Source: Penicillium oxalicum (taxonomy: Eukaryota; Ascomycota; Eurotiomycetes; Eurotiales; Aspergillaceae). From it: a DNA stretch of 64,000 nucleotides. Position numbers and translations under genes: made by a program. Below the pieces are notes generated by a model that worked only from the letters and a program-made list of their open reading frames with translations, ran no database searches and was not told where the DNA came from. The DNA is taken from contig NC_064653.1 of NCBI RefSeq assembly GCF_001723175.1, positions 2,852,001 to 2,916,000 of the forward strand, given 5' to 3'. The number at the start of each line of letters is the position of its first letter. Within the stretch, counting starts at the first letter, position 1. Below, in pieces: positions 48,041 through 59,670 of the stretch.

Positions 48041-49705
48041 GGCTCTAGACCGACCAGGCTGGCTCTTGATCCAGAGAATGCCTTTAAAGCGACATGGCCT
48101 GTATTTAGTGCTACAGTAGCACCTCGCCTTTCTTATTAGAGACAGAAGTGCTCTCTCAGGCCACTATAACATCATATAAAGATATCACCTCTTATATTTA
48201 CCCACCACAACACAAGCTCCTGATGTAGCTTATAAAACGATATAAGAACCTGAAACAAGACTCCGATCATGCCCCAGCTATAAGTTGATGCACCGTATAT
48301 TAGTAATGTAAGACTTGGTCACTTAGTGAACTGATCGCTGATAGTTTCTATGCAGATAATTATCACACGGTCCGCAACTACGCAAGGACCGACCTTGCCT
48401 ATTACAGTCGCTTATTTCTCAGTTCCCAGTAACGAAGCCACCAAGAACGGACTGTGCACCATCTCCCTCCTTTGTTTAAGCTATATGCTTTATTGCGTCC
48501 GAAATCCTAGATCGAAATGTTTGTCTATCCATTACCAGTCGACGCAAACCCTTTTGTTTGCTCCTTTTTCGTGACGAGTGCAGCAGCAACAGAAGCCTCA
48601 GAGAAGGCTACTTATTTCCACGGAGAACGACTGACTTAGACCCACCATCAAGGCAAGAACTCGATGATCGCCTTTCCTGGCAATAGAGATCTACGCGCTT
48701 CCTATCCTTCGGCACTTGGAGGCGGGCTGTACAGCGATGCAAACAACTAGAGAGTCACAAGGAAATGAATCTTGTTGTGATTGCCGTGTGGGCACGGGGT
48801 TTGGCAGGCGTATATAGTGCAGAGGAAGCTGCATTCAGGCTTGGAAGTTCTGATACGGGCCTGGATAAGAACAGAAAGCTACGGCACCATCGCGACGAAT
48901 ACCCCCTTGAAGGCGGTATTGCGGCCGAGGAATATCGTATTCTTGCCGTCTTCGGGGGGTAGAGGGCTCGAGTATAATGTCGTCTTTGAATACCCTTTTT
49001 ATCGGATAATAACAACGATTCCAATTGCACTCTTCCTTGGACGGAGATCAAACAATGCACTGGAGGATATCGAAGATGAAGTATACAGTCATTTGGGAGT
49101 TCGTGAAGACATGAAGCAAGATGAACTTGTGAAGGTATTCACCGGAAGTCAACAGTTTTTTCCGACTTTGCGGCACAAGTACCTACAGATATGTCGAGGC
49201 GAAAAACCTTCCCCATCATCGAATCATGTCTATCACCCATCAAGCATCAAGGACGATGGCATACCTAAAGTCGTACGACTTTTGAACAGATTCAGAATTT
49301 GCTTGAGAATGCATCACTAAATTGAAATGGAATTTCTTCTGTTGCTGACTTGAGGAAATCAGTGTAACTTTGACCGTTTGTAATTAATGAGTTTGATATT
49401 GCTACTTACGATACACAATTCTTTTTCGCTATGAGCAATCCTGATCTCGCACTCTTTTGCAACGGGTTTGGAGTCGTTTCTTGCCTTAATCTACATGCTT
49501 TAAGTTGAGACGACAAACGAGGCGGTGCATGGGTATTCCTGGAACAGTAATATCGCATATTAATTAGCTCTTGTAGACATTGACTACTTCTGGAAGATCA
49601 TGATTGAACATTCTCGTGACTCAATTTATTTCACCTTGATAATATGTAAAATTGGTCCTACTAATATCGGAAGCCAATGAGTGATCTCATCACCAATCGG
49701 CACTA
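48041..49705. other. Intergenic region, no recognised gene
   Basis: 1.66 kb following the kinase relic. One open frame (48781-49320) reaches 179 residues, with GLEYNVVFEYPFYRIITTIP and DEVYSHLGVREDMKQDELVK. I recognise no family and see no splice support. It could be part of a decayed gene. Confidence 0.4.
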
Positions 49706-49776
49706 GCATCATTGGTCTAGTGGTAGAATTCGTCGTTGCCATCGACGAGGCCCGTGTTCGATTCACGGATGATGCA
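49706..49776 (+). tRNA. tRNA-Gly (anticodon GCC)
   Basis: 71 bases fold as a standard cloverleaf without intron. The acceptor stem GCATCAT pairs with ATGATGC, followed by discriminator A. The A box is TGGTCTAGTGG. The anticodon loop is TTGCCAT with anticodon GCC. The T arm contains GTTCGATTC (B box). Fungal tRNA-Gly(GCC) has this sequence pattern. A T-rich stretch suited to RNA polymerase III termination follows downstream (TTTTT near 49781). Confidence 0.96.
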
Positions 49777-50531
49777 TATCTTTTTGTCATGTTTCCGTCT
49801 CCCTCATAAACCAACTCCCTTGTGGGTCTTCCCAAGCGTTGCTTTTTCTTTCTTTCTTTTTTTGAGGAATCGTAAAGAGCGCATCAAAATTGACAGCGGA
49901 ATATTTTCTTTTTGTTTTTCGCCCTCGCTTTGCGGGTACCTACTGCCTGAACTTACATGCTGACTTGAGAAGCTCCAAGACTGGTCCCATGCCCGCTCGG
50001 ATTCAAGGTTAACCCTGCCCGTTACGTTTTCCATGCAGGTGTCCGGGACCTCTATCTACCGATGGAATCGGGCCTACACCCCAGTATGTATATATCTGGT
50101 TTGATGGGCGTACCTTCGCAAGGTACTGGTACCTACCTAGGTACCGTAGACGGTTGCTTATTACATCGCGGTGATGATTTGATAGCTTTCGCTGTACCCA
50201 GAGATACGGAGATCTACTTTTAGAGCAGTGAAGTTTACCGATTTTCAGGCATTATTATGTGGATGGGCAATCTGGAGAGCGTCGGACGGATCGACGGCTT
50301 GTAAATCTCATCATTGATCAACGCAGGCTCATTTACTGACCACTAATCCCCTAATCCAGTATAAAGTACCATGAGCCACACCACTCTGACACATGTGATT
50401 CAACCACGTCTCAGCTTGGCCCTGTTGTTTTTTTTCATGCCCATTCCACTCCATCTTGTTGCATTCTCCCGCTTCATATGTGCATACCTCCCTCCCAAAC
50501 TTGCCTGACCTCCAAGTCACGCGACCACTTA
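49777..50531. other. Intergenic region
   Basis: 755 bases with T-rich tracts and a GTACC/TAGGTACC-rich patch (50108-50150). No gene was recognised. Confidence 0.45.
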
Positions 50532-51536
50532 TCAACTACGGCCACGCTTGACTCCTGCAATTTGCTTTTCGGGCGTTGCTCGAGGCCCCGGGTGATCTAT
50601 ATCCATCTCGTCAGGTTCAATCTTGATGCGAGCCCCAGCACCACCGGCCTGGGGAGTAAGTCGCGCCGACTTCTGGTACATTGGCTGTTGATCAAGAGAG
50701 TGTCGTGACTCGTAGAAATCGTCCTGCTGTGTGCGCGGAAGGCCATCCTGTCTGCGGTCCTGAGAGAATTGATCCTGTGGGGGGAAGAACTGTCCTGTCG
50801 GGGCACCATGTGGCTGTTGACCATGATAGTAGTAGTCATCGGCTCTATGTGTCATGGCTGGATGACCTTGGCCATGGCCCGGATGCTGAGACGGAGTCTG
50901 AGATTGGTGACCATTTTTGCCATGGTAATATGGCTCTGGGGGTGGGTAGTGTGCTAGGGGAGGTTGATGCTGGATTGGTGGCATGGGCTGCCGAGGGACG
51001 GGTGGATGGTGGGGGTATTGTTGTTGTTGTTGCTGCTGTGATAGTGGTAGTGGTGGTGGCGGCGGTTGATGTTGGCTGTGGTGGTGCTGCGGATAGTACT
51101 CTTGGGAGTGGTACTGAGGCGGCGGATGGGAATGAGGATGAGATTGAGGTTGAGGTTGAGAATGATTGTAAAGGGCCGAGTGCTGAGCAGAGGCGCGACG
51201 CTCCTCAGGCCCTCCTTGGTTGTGGTGATGGGTGCGGCCCGAACCCGTTCCACGCTCTCGACTTGGATATGGTTCGCCGGGTCGAGAGTGGGAGGTGGAG
51301 TGAGAATGGTGCGAGGTGCCTGGCTTTTTGGTGTATTTCGGAGGGAAGACAGACTTGTGATCCGGACCGGAGAGCTCAATCGGCTGATTCGGATCAATCG
51401 TCTGGTCTAGCGGCGACTCCTTGGAGGTGTAGCGCGATGACTCCAGCGAGAGTGTGGAAGCTTGAGTGGCGGGCGACTTGGTGCCGACACTGGAATGGGA
51501 TAAGGCGGGACTGTTCTTTGAATTTGAGGAAGCCAT
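50532..51536 (-). CDS. Gln/His/Pro-rich hypothetical protein
   Basis: A single-exon 334-residue protein of low complexity that I do not recognise. The N-terminus is Ser/Thr-rich. The middle (about 120-260) alternates His, Gln, Pro and Tyr, including a Q7 run and many HxH and PPP stretches. The C-terminus (MDIDHPGPRATPEKQIAGVK followed by RGRS) ends in a basic patch that could direct nuclear import. Such composition is typical of disordered fungal transcription or chromatin co-factors, but no domain is visible. The start ATG (51534-51536) is the first in the frame. Coding status rests on the long uninterrupted frame, and the unbroken opposite frame here (50681-51538) means strand assignment is not certain. 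Confidence 0.68.
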   Translation of the reverse strand: MASSNSKNSPALSHSSVGTKSPATQASTLSLESSRYTSKESPLDQTIDPNQPIELSGPDHKSVFPPKYTKKPGTSHHSHSTSHSRPGEPYPSRERGTGSGRTHHHNQGGPEERRASAQHSALYNHSQPQPQSHPHSHPPPQYHSQEYYPQHHHSQHQPPPPPLPLSQQQQQQQYPHHPPVPRQPMPPIQHQPPLAHYPPPEPYYHGKNGHQSQTPSQHPGHGQGHPAMTHRADDYYYHGQQPHGAPTGQFFPPQDQFSQDRRQDGLPRTQQDDFYESRHSLDQQPMYQKSARLTPQAGGAGARIKIEPDEMDIDHPGPRATPEKQIAGVKRGRS

Positions 51537-52500
51537 GATGGACTAAACTGTTGCTGGCCTTTTGCCGATAACTGTCGGCACGGCCCTTGATCTGCTGTCT
51601 GGCTTTTCTTTGTTTTCTTTCTTCTTTTTTTTTCACTTTCGAGGGGGATGCAGTGGAGAGAGGGGAAGCGATGGTCTGGATGAAGTGGGGTATGAGTGGG
51701 AAGGACAGAAGATGAGGATGTTGATGAGAAAAGGAACGGAGACTAGCTGGACGTGGACGTGGAAGTACTTTGATCACCTGCAGGGTGTCCTCAGGTACTT
51801 GGGTCGGGTAATCAAATAGGAAGACGAGTTCTCCGTCTTAATGTCGACCGTCGACTGTCAACTGGTCGAGAGGTGCAGTTGGGTGAGGGATGGTGAGTGG
51901 GGCGAAGACGGCGAGGTCCACGCACGTCAGCGGACATGACGCATGTGGATATATGATGCTCTGCGGCACCGAGCACGAAGGTATTCCATTCTTTTCATGA
52001 AGATCGAAAAGTGATCGCCCACGGGCTGAAGGCGCGTGGATTTCACGATTTATAAACAGGACCCTCCGACGTAGGGAGGCCTCGAGGCGGCTATCTCTCG
52101 GTGGGTGAGATACACCCGCCTGCAGATTGGTGGCATCGTCTTGAGTCTGCCCTGGGTTCATCCTTAATGCAGGGATGTCCAGGCTCGACAGTACGGACTG
52201 GTCACCGAGGCAGGTAAATCACCCGAGGTGCATACGAGTATGGATAGACGAAAAAAAAATATCAAGGCGCAATGGATTAGACATCAACAAACACAAAGGA
52301 TCAGGCAGACGCTCCACCTATGATATAGAAAATAAACACAGGAAACATTGAGAGGGAAAACAAGGCATATTAACATCCAAAGATATTTTTAGACTCCACC
52401 GATGAAACAACGAACAGTAAATCCCAAAGAATACACATATATTGCCAGAACCAAAAAAAGATCGAGGTCCGACGAGAGTCGCTCACGACAGAGGCGAACC
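51537..52500. other. Intergenic region
   Basis: 964 bases between the Q/H/P-rich gene's start and the 3' end of RPA2. It is pyrimidine-rich near 51610-51640 on the plus strand. No gene was recognised. Confidence 0.45.
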
Positions 52501-55500
52501 TTAGTTCTCAATCTTGAACTTCATGCGGATACCCATTGCCGCCAACTCGACATCGAGGAAGCGCAGTACGCCAGGCACAGCAACCACAGTGACATTGTCA
52601 CCACCGACGTAGCGCTGGCCATCTCCATCTTCCCAGGCTTCCGCACGCGAGTCTTCAAAGGTGGCCGAACGGGCACAGCGACGGCAGCGCACAATGCCGT
52701 TCGTACCACCCAGAGCGCCCACGGTTGTAGCTGCGCCACCCAAGTTCTGATTGGGGGCCACCTTGGCCGCTGCTGCCGCCGCACCGGGGTTGACGGCGGC
52801 ACGGCGGGAGGCGCCAGAACCTGAGACCGCGACTTGCGTGGAGAGGAAAGAACCACAGTCACGGCAGATCCAGGCATGCTGGGAGTCCGAGCAGTTCATC
52901 AGACGATCCTGCAAAAGGAAGGCAGCACCGTGGGCAATGAGCGAGTCGCGCTCCATCTCTCCCACACGGATACCACCACCCTTGGCACGACCCTTGACGG
53001 GCTGACCGGTCAGGGCGTTGACGGGACCCGTCGTGCGCACCTGGAACTTGTCGTTGACCATGTGACGCAGACGCTGGTAGTACACAACACCCATGTAGAT
53101 ATCAGCAGCAAACTCGCGACCCGTGATGCCACTGTACAAAGGCTCGTTGCCATAATAGTTGTACCCAGCCTTGAGCAGTTGGTGGCCGAAGTAGTCGGTT
53201 GCAGTGTTCTCTTCGGAGAATTGGAATGGCGTGCAATCCTGGGGGTGGCCGTGAAGTGCACCGGCCTTACCGGCCATAGATTCGATCATCTGAGCGATAG
53301 TCATACCTACAAGAGATTAGTCAGACCACATCAATCTGAGCACAAACAGTGGGGGAGATCCAAGAGGACCTCGGTCGCTCCTCCCCCTCCACTTTGAGAG
53401 TAGATCGTCACTTACGAGAAGGGAAAGCGTGAGGGTTGATAATCAGATCAGGCTGCATGCCGCTTTCCGAGAAGGGCATATCAACAGCGGGCCAGAGTTG
53501 TGAGCAAACACCCTTCTGACCGTGACGGGAGGAGAATTTGTCACCAATGACGGGCTTACGTGGGATGCGGTACTTCACACTGAGCGATTGAGCGGGCTCA
53601 TTGCCGTTTTCCGAACCCATGATCCGGATGCTCTCGATGAATCCGGCTTCGGCGTCCTTGTACTTGATGAAGTGGGTAATTCCGTCCACATTGACAAACG
53701 AGTCGGTGGCTGCGTCGTAGCGGACGTTGTGATAGGCAGCAATTTTGTCCCCTTCCTTCACACGCACACCGACGTGAGGCATACCATCACTATCAATCAG
53801 GGCCTTGACCTCCGCGCGAACCTCGTCACCAGGCGCGAATCCAAAGAGCTTCGTCACCTCGCGTCGCGATTTGCTGCGCCGCGAGTCACGCTCGGCCAGA
53901 CTGTGCACCTTGGTCTTGTAGATGGTTCCGTGTCCGAAGCCACGCTCGTGTGAGGATTTGTTGATGATCATGGCGTCGTCCATGTCGTAGCCAGTGTAGG
54001 AGATGATGGCCACAATCGCGTTCGTACCGTTGGGGAAGTTATCCAACCCATAGGCGTTGTACAGAGGGGGCCGCACGACGGGAGTCTGACCGGTTTGCAA
54101 GCGATACAGCTTGTTGTCTGTGCGGTAGTTGATAGATGTGCCGGGGGTACCCATGGTCTGCTTGCTCATCTGACACTGGTACATGTTACGGGGCGACTGG
54201 TTGTAGTCGGAGAAGGGAGTCATGTTGGCCACAATTGAGAGGATGTTGGTCGGCGTGTATTCAATGTGGGTCGACAATCCCGCAATCAAGTCGGACTCCA
54301 AACAGGCAATCTCCATGAATGGTTGCTCAAAGGGACCCACAAAGTCCATTCCCTCGTTGGCAAGATACTTCACCGGGCGGTACATACGAGCAGCCTGTGA
54401 GAACATGTAGATACCAGGGTACTGACCACCGTTCGAGTTGGGAACATATCCGATCTCAAGCCCACGGGGGATACCATTCAACCCGGAGACCTTCCAGTAT
54501 CGCAGAGTGTCGTGGATCTGCTTGGCCTGCTTCGGTGAGCAGAACCCGATGATGCGACCATCCAATTGAATGACCACGCTGTCATCGATAGCAACGGAGG
54601 ACTCGGCTCTGACACCCAGCTGAACAAGAATTTTGGGGAGGTGTGAGACGTCGAGGTTGTCCGTGGCAATGAGACACTTGTGAGCCAGGTGGTTGAGCAG
54701 ACCACAGGGAGAACCATCGGGAGTGTGAACGGGGCAAAGGAAGCCCCAACTCTCGGGAAGCAGCTTACGCACCGTCGTGGTCTTGAGCTGCGCGAAGAAA
54801 CTACCACGATGGATCATGCGGAAGTGACTGATGAAACGATAGAAGTTGATCTTTTCGGCAATGACGGTGTAACCAGACGTCTGCTGCAAGTCAAGACCGG
54901 TAGGAGACACCAGGTTACCAGTGGAGAGGAAATACTCCAGAGCATTACCAATGTTCTCGTTGGACCGCTTGACGATCTTCGCCAGGAACTCGCGCTCGAA
55001 CGCAGGATCCGAGAACTTGGCACCGCCATTGCGAATCGACCAGTCACGGGCAATGGGACCAAATGAGCGCAGCCACTCTTCAATACGCTCTTTGAGAATC
55101 ATGCCATAGAGGAAGCCACCCAGCAGAATTTCCTGGTTGGAGACTGCATCGGGATTGTCGGGAGCACAGTCACCGGCCACCAAGGCGTACAGTTTCCGGA
55201 TCATGAAGATGATCATCTTGAATTTGTCGTAATCCTGGGTCTCGGTGACATTGTGGTTGCCCAAGTGGGGCAGAACAACCTTGCGAAGGAATTCCGTACC
55301 CACATCCTCGTCCGACATGTCGGCTGGCACGCCAAGGACGGGTCGGAAACACTTGCCCAGATGAGCCCGGCAATCGTATCGACTGTGCTTGTTGTAGGCT
55401 TGATAAGTTCGCAGCAAAAGCTCGACACGATCAGTGACGAATGTGTTCTTCATGCCCTTGGAAGTGGCACTGCCGACAAGAGTTTCGAAGATCTCACGGT

Positions 55501-56356
55501 CATTGGTCTCTACCAACGCCTTGAGAATCATCATGACGGGGACGAGGAATTCGTTTTTACGCCAGGAGAAGCGGAAAGTGACGTTGCCATCGGAGAGGTA
55601 GTGCAGGACGTTCGTTTGCGAGGTCTGATCTGGTCGAACGGATCGTATTTGCACACCGAACTTGGTATAAGTGTGACCACGTTTGACAAATGAGCCACGG
55701 ACGATGGACATGGGGTAGTTGCGCTTGCCGACGATCAACATTCGGATCAGCTTCTCGTTACCGTTGACAATGAAATATCCACCCAGCTCCTCCGACTCTT
55801 CCTTGTATGTGACAAGATCTTGCGGGGATGCGTTCTCGAGATGACAGCGGTTCGTGCGCATCATGATAGGGACCTGACCCAACTCGCGCACGGATTCGAT
55901 CCAGTCGCCATTGTTGATTTGGTACTCGAGACGTGCACGAAGCTTCCCACGATAGGTCGAATGCCGCTCGCGGCACTCCGAAGGGTAAATGTTCCGGTTC
56001 TTGTGGCTAAACTTGTTGGTGGGTGGGAGGGTGGGCTTGTCGAGGAAGATCTCGGTGACCCGCACATTCAGACGGTTGCGCTTAGGCGCTCTACGGCCTT
56101 CGGCAATACGGGCCTTCTTTTGTTCGGGAGTCTCAATTTCTCCATCCAGGAATGATTTTGTGCCGATATCCTTCAATCCTTCCTCCAGAATCTTGCTTCC
56201 ACCGAAAAGTTGGTTGAACGAGTCGATATGCGGCTTGATGGACTCGGCCAATGTCGGATAGGCGGTATGGTCCTTGGGCGGATTTTTGAAAAGGTTCTCA
56301 CGCCGCAAAGTGTCGTATTCAACCGACCAATTGGTGTCCGTAGGCGCGGGTGCCAT
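52501..56356 (-). CDS. rpa2: DNA-directed RNA polymerase I second-largest subunit (RPA2/RPA135)
   Basis: A 1248-residue beta-like subunit of RNA polymerase I, which transcribes the 35S rDNA in the nucleolus. Exons 56356-53416 and 53306-52501 flank a 109-nt intron. Motifs seen are MRTNRCHLENASPQDLVTYK, GGYFIVNGNEKLIRMLIVGK, the RPB2-like SWGFLCPVHTPDGSPCGLLN, SYTGYDMDDAMIINKSS, GDKFSSRHGQKGVCSQLWP and MPFSESGMQPDLIINPHAFP. The exon 2 segment GRAKGGGIRVGEMERDSLIA precedes a C-terminal zinc site (ICRDCGS and VRCRRCA). The long QNVL-type RPB2 signatures are replaced by Pol I variants, and the missing N-terminal acidic head of RPB2 supports Pol I. The start MAPAPTDTNWSVEYDTLRRE was preferred to the in-frame Met 21 residues upstream because related proteins begin there. 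Confidence 0.95.
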
Positions 56357-58533
56357 GGCTGCGAGCTTGGGAAGATTGCCCAGCTTGAGAGGGAAGAAAT
56401 GTGACTGAAAGAGGCTCAATGGGGGAGAAATTCAACTCCCAAATTGAGATTCTGTAATGTTCGGGACAGATATTCGTAAGGAATCTGTCTTCTGCCGCAG
56501 CCTCAGCCTCACAGGATTTGTATCCGACGAAGCGAGGTAATTGAGCCGGCAATAGCACCTTTCATGAAGTCGTGCTTGATTCTGCTTGGGGAAATTTTTC
56601 GAGGTGGAACCTCTTTATCGTCACGTGTAGATAGTAGGTATCGTGTTGAGTGACTCGGTTTCTCGCCTGAGGCCTGTAGATTAGATAATCTGAAACCCGT
56701 CACCCGTCTGGTCACAGGTCCGGCACCCGTGATGATGCCGCTCGCAGTAAACGGGGAGTGCTGGAGCTGGATACCTGCAAAGGACCGCCTGAGGCGCCCT
56801 GCAGTATCCAATTAGCCCACCTGCCCAGGCGGCCTCGGCTCGGGCGACAACACTCTTGACACACCGATGTGCTAGATTGCAAGTGTCAACATACGCTATA
56901 TCTCGGGCAGTCACTCTTGGTTACAACAGGCAGATATCAAACAGCGGCGCTGGTCCTTCTCTTTTAGTCATCCTCTTCTCTTTCTTTTTTTCTTTTTCTT
57001 GGCGATAGATTTCTCCGACATGACGAGAGCCACTCGAGCCAGCTTAGTGCCCGCTTTCTGCGGGTTAGGCGCTGGGCTCAGCTATATGCGCTGTGGCTCT
57101 TTCAACGGCGCCGAGTATGTACTCAAGTACTGTAGTTCGAGCGCTATGCACGACGGCACTTCAAAACAGTGTAATCGCACAATACATACTTCAGGGTTTC
57201 AGCGCGAAAATTCTCACCCAGGAGAGAGAAGAATGACCCTCAACTGCAATGAGTTTTTCCATGTAGACTAACTATCTAGCCTATCACAAAGCCGTGACTG
57301 GAGTATGTAGTAAGTGGGAATGCACACGGAACGGCACACACGGGAAGTGAGGTCATGTGGACATGATACACAATTTGTACGTCCTTCACCAAGTACTACT
57401 AACTGTACTCGGGACTGTACGTTGTGTACCTGTGTCAGAGTCAGACTCTCTACTTCCACCAGAGGACTTCTATCTTGAATATGCACTTTTCCAATGCTTC
57501 GGCTAGCGAGACGACTGTCGTTCTCGGGGAACTCTCTCGGCCTTGTCTCGGGGTGCTACCGCGACTTGGGTTGCAGCCACAACGCTGAGCGGCTCAAGGC
57601 CTTGTCGCGGCGGCTTTTCAAGAATCAGGATGACCATCAAACGGCATGAAACCGGATCACTACTGATGGGCAGGCATGTGTCGTTGAGGACGTGAAAGCG
57701 CTTTAGCGAGCCGCGTCGATACTACCTCGACGACTCGCATTCGGGATATTTGCGAAAACAGTACATGGGTTCGCCTACCGGTTGCTGAGATCTGCCGTCT
57801 CTGCGTCTCCTTCCACTTTTTACTGTTTTCCATGGCTACTTACAACTTGCGCAAGTCATCGTTTGTACCGTAGACATATACTGCAATACCACCCTATAGT
57901 TCCTCCCGATCGCAGCCAACAAGCCGGTCTCAGCAGGAGCTCATCGATCCAACGGGTAAATGGTGTCTACGGCCTACGCTGTTCGAAGGTGACCACACTC
58001 CGGTACTCGATTTGAATCCACAGTTCGCTGCTGGTTCACACGCGCGCGCGCCGCCCTTCTCGACCCCACTTGAAACCCACCCAGCTTTTTGCTCTAAACT
58101 TACTCGTGTTCCTCTCCGTTAGCATCATCATCTGCTCCCAGAGGGTCACCATACCTTTTACCCAGCAGTCCACCTTACATCTTCCGGTCGCTCTGTCTGA
58201 ATTTGCGAGATAGCAAAGAAAAAAGCGATTTTGATAGTCATCCACGACCTACAAAACAAGTATCTGATTTGGGAATACCCTTTCATTGCCGCAGCTGTGG
58301 ATTCAAAGCCGAGTGTTTCACGTCTCGGACCAACATCGTGCCTGCAACCTCCCCTCAAGACACAAGATTCATGACTGGAGTCACTCCAACTACATACCTT
58401 TGATCCCGTCTTTCCTCTTCTTCCCCTCTCCCCCTTTCTTCTCGACATTTTCTCTTCAGATTCCAGGCCTTTTGGTAAATACACGGGTCTCCCTCTCTCT
58501 CTCTTTTAGCAGAGCCTCATTTTGTTGGTCACC
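56357..58533. other. Intergenic region between divergent genes
   Basis: 2.18 kb between the RPA2 and ARL8 start codons. GTACT-rich patches lie at 57116-57137 and 57390-57425, and a CT-rich tract at 58420-58505 belongs to the ARL8 promoter or leader. No gene was recognised. Confidence 0.45.
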
Positions 58534-59670
58534 ATGGCCGGTATATTTCGCACCATCTACGACTGGCTTCTGAGGATGTTTTGGTATGTAAATCAGTTCC
58601 TCGCCGTGCCATGTAATGATTCCAGTCTCTGTTGTCTTCAATATATCGACCTTCGGGGGGAAATCCACAGAGAGATTTTGCATGTCCAGTTATTCCCCCG
58701 CTCACAGCGAAGGCGCTCTGCTGATCACCGATCCTATGTATCCTTGCAGGGCGACAGAGATGGATGTCACCATGATCGGCCTGCAGAATGCCGGCAAGTC
58801 CTCCTTACTTCGAGTGCTCGCGGTAAGTGATTTCTGATGTCTGCCTTGTCTTTTCTTTTCTTTCACAAAATGTGCCATGCTTGAGAAATCCTCCGTTTTG
58901 TGAGATTGGTCGGGACCTACTTTGCCTCTCCTACCTGGTCGCTGAACTTTGGATGCGAGGGATCGACGTGGTGTGCTGACGGAAATTACGTAGGGCGGGG
59001 AATTCACGGTTGAGTCAGTTGCTCCCGAGGCGAGGGACAAACAAGACCGGCGTCGGGCTGTTGCTAATCGTTGAACCCGTCCAGTTCAATCCCCACTATT
59101 GGATTCAACACCAAACGTGTGCAAAAGGGCCATGTGACCCTGAAATGGTATGAGAACTTGCTTTTGGAGAATCTGATCTGGGGCCGCCAATTACCCGCGG
59201 AAATCACAACCCGAGAGCTTGCATATACTGACCGTCGCAGTTGGGATTTGGGTGGACAGCCTCGATTTCGCCCGATGTGGGAGCGATACTGCCGGGGTGT
59301 GAATGCGATCGTGTAAGAATGGCCCAAATTGTGTTCCAGATGGGGTCCCCTGATTTGGTGGTTGTGTCGTCAAGCACGCTAATCGGATTCTTTCAGATAC
59401 ATCGTTGACGCTGCCGACAAGGCGGCTCTGCCCGTAGCGACGGAGGAACTGCACGAATTGATGCAAAAACCGACCCTTGACGGAATTCCGCTCTTGGTGC
59501 TCGGCAACAAATCTGATCTCCCGGAGAAGCTGTCTGTTGATGAACTGATCGATGCCATGGACCTCAAGTCCATCACTCGCCGCGAGGTGAGCTGTTACGG
59601 AATCAGCGCCAAGGAAGAGACCAACCTAGATGCCGTGTTGCATTGGTTGATGGCTCGCGCCAGTCGGTAG
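58534..59670 (+). CDS. ARL8-type small GTPase
   Basis: A 183-residue ADP-ribosylation-factor-like GTPase of the ARL8 group, which recruits effectors to lysosomal/vacuolar or endosomal membranes. Six exons close in phase: 58534-58583, 58750-58822, 58994-59013 (20 nt), 59085-59147, 59241-59312 and 59397-59670. G1 is [10 protein letters not shown]2 is IPTIGFN, G3 is [11 protein letters not shown]4 is NKSD and G5 is ISAK. As in ARL8 proteins, the amphipathic N-terminus ([17 protein letters not shown]) lacks the myristoylated Gly2 of ARFs: residue 2 is Ala. Length equals the family norm of about 186. The 20-nt exon (GGEFTV plus two bases) sits inside switch I and is needed to restore [14 protein letters not shown]. 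Confidence 0.95.

Noticed and set aside
48781..49320. 179-residue plus-strand frame after the kinase relic
   Set aside because: No family was recognised and there is no flanking exon or splice support. It lies in DNA next to decayed elements, so it is mentioned only as part of the intergenic region.
50681..51538. 285-residue plus-strand frame opposite the Q/H/P-rich gene
   Set aside because: Gly/Val-rich translation typical of the complement of a Pro/His/Gln repeat. The minus strand has a better start and a nuclear-type C-terminus. Some doubt is kept in that gene's confidence.
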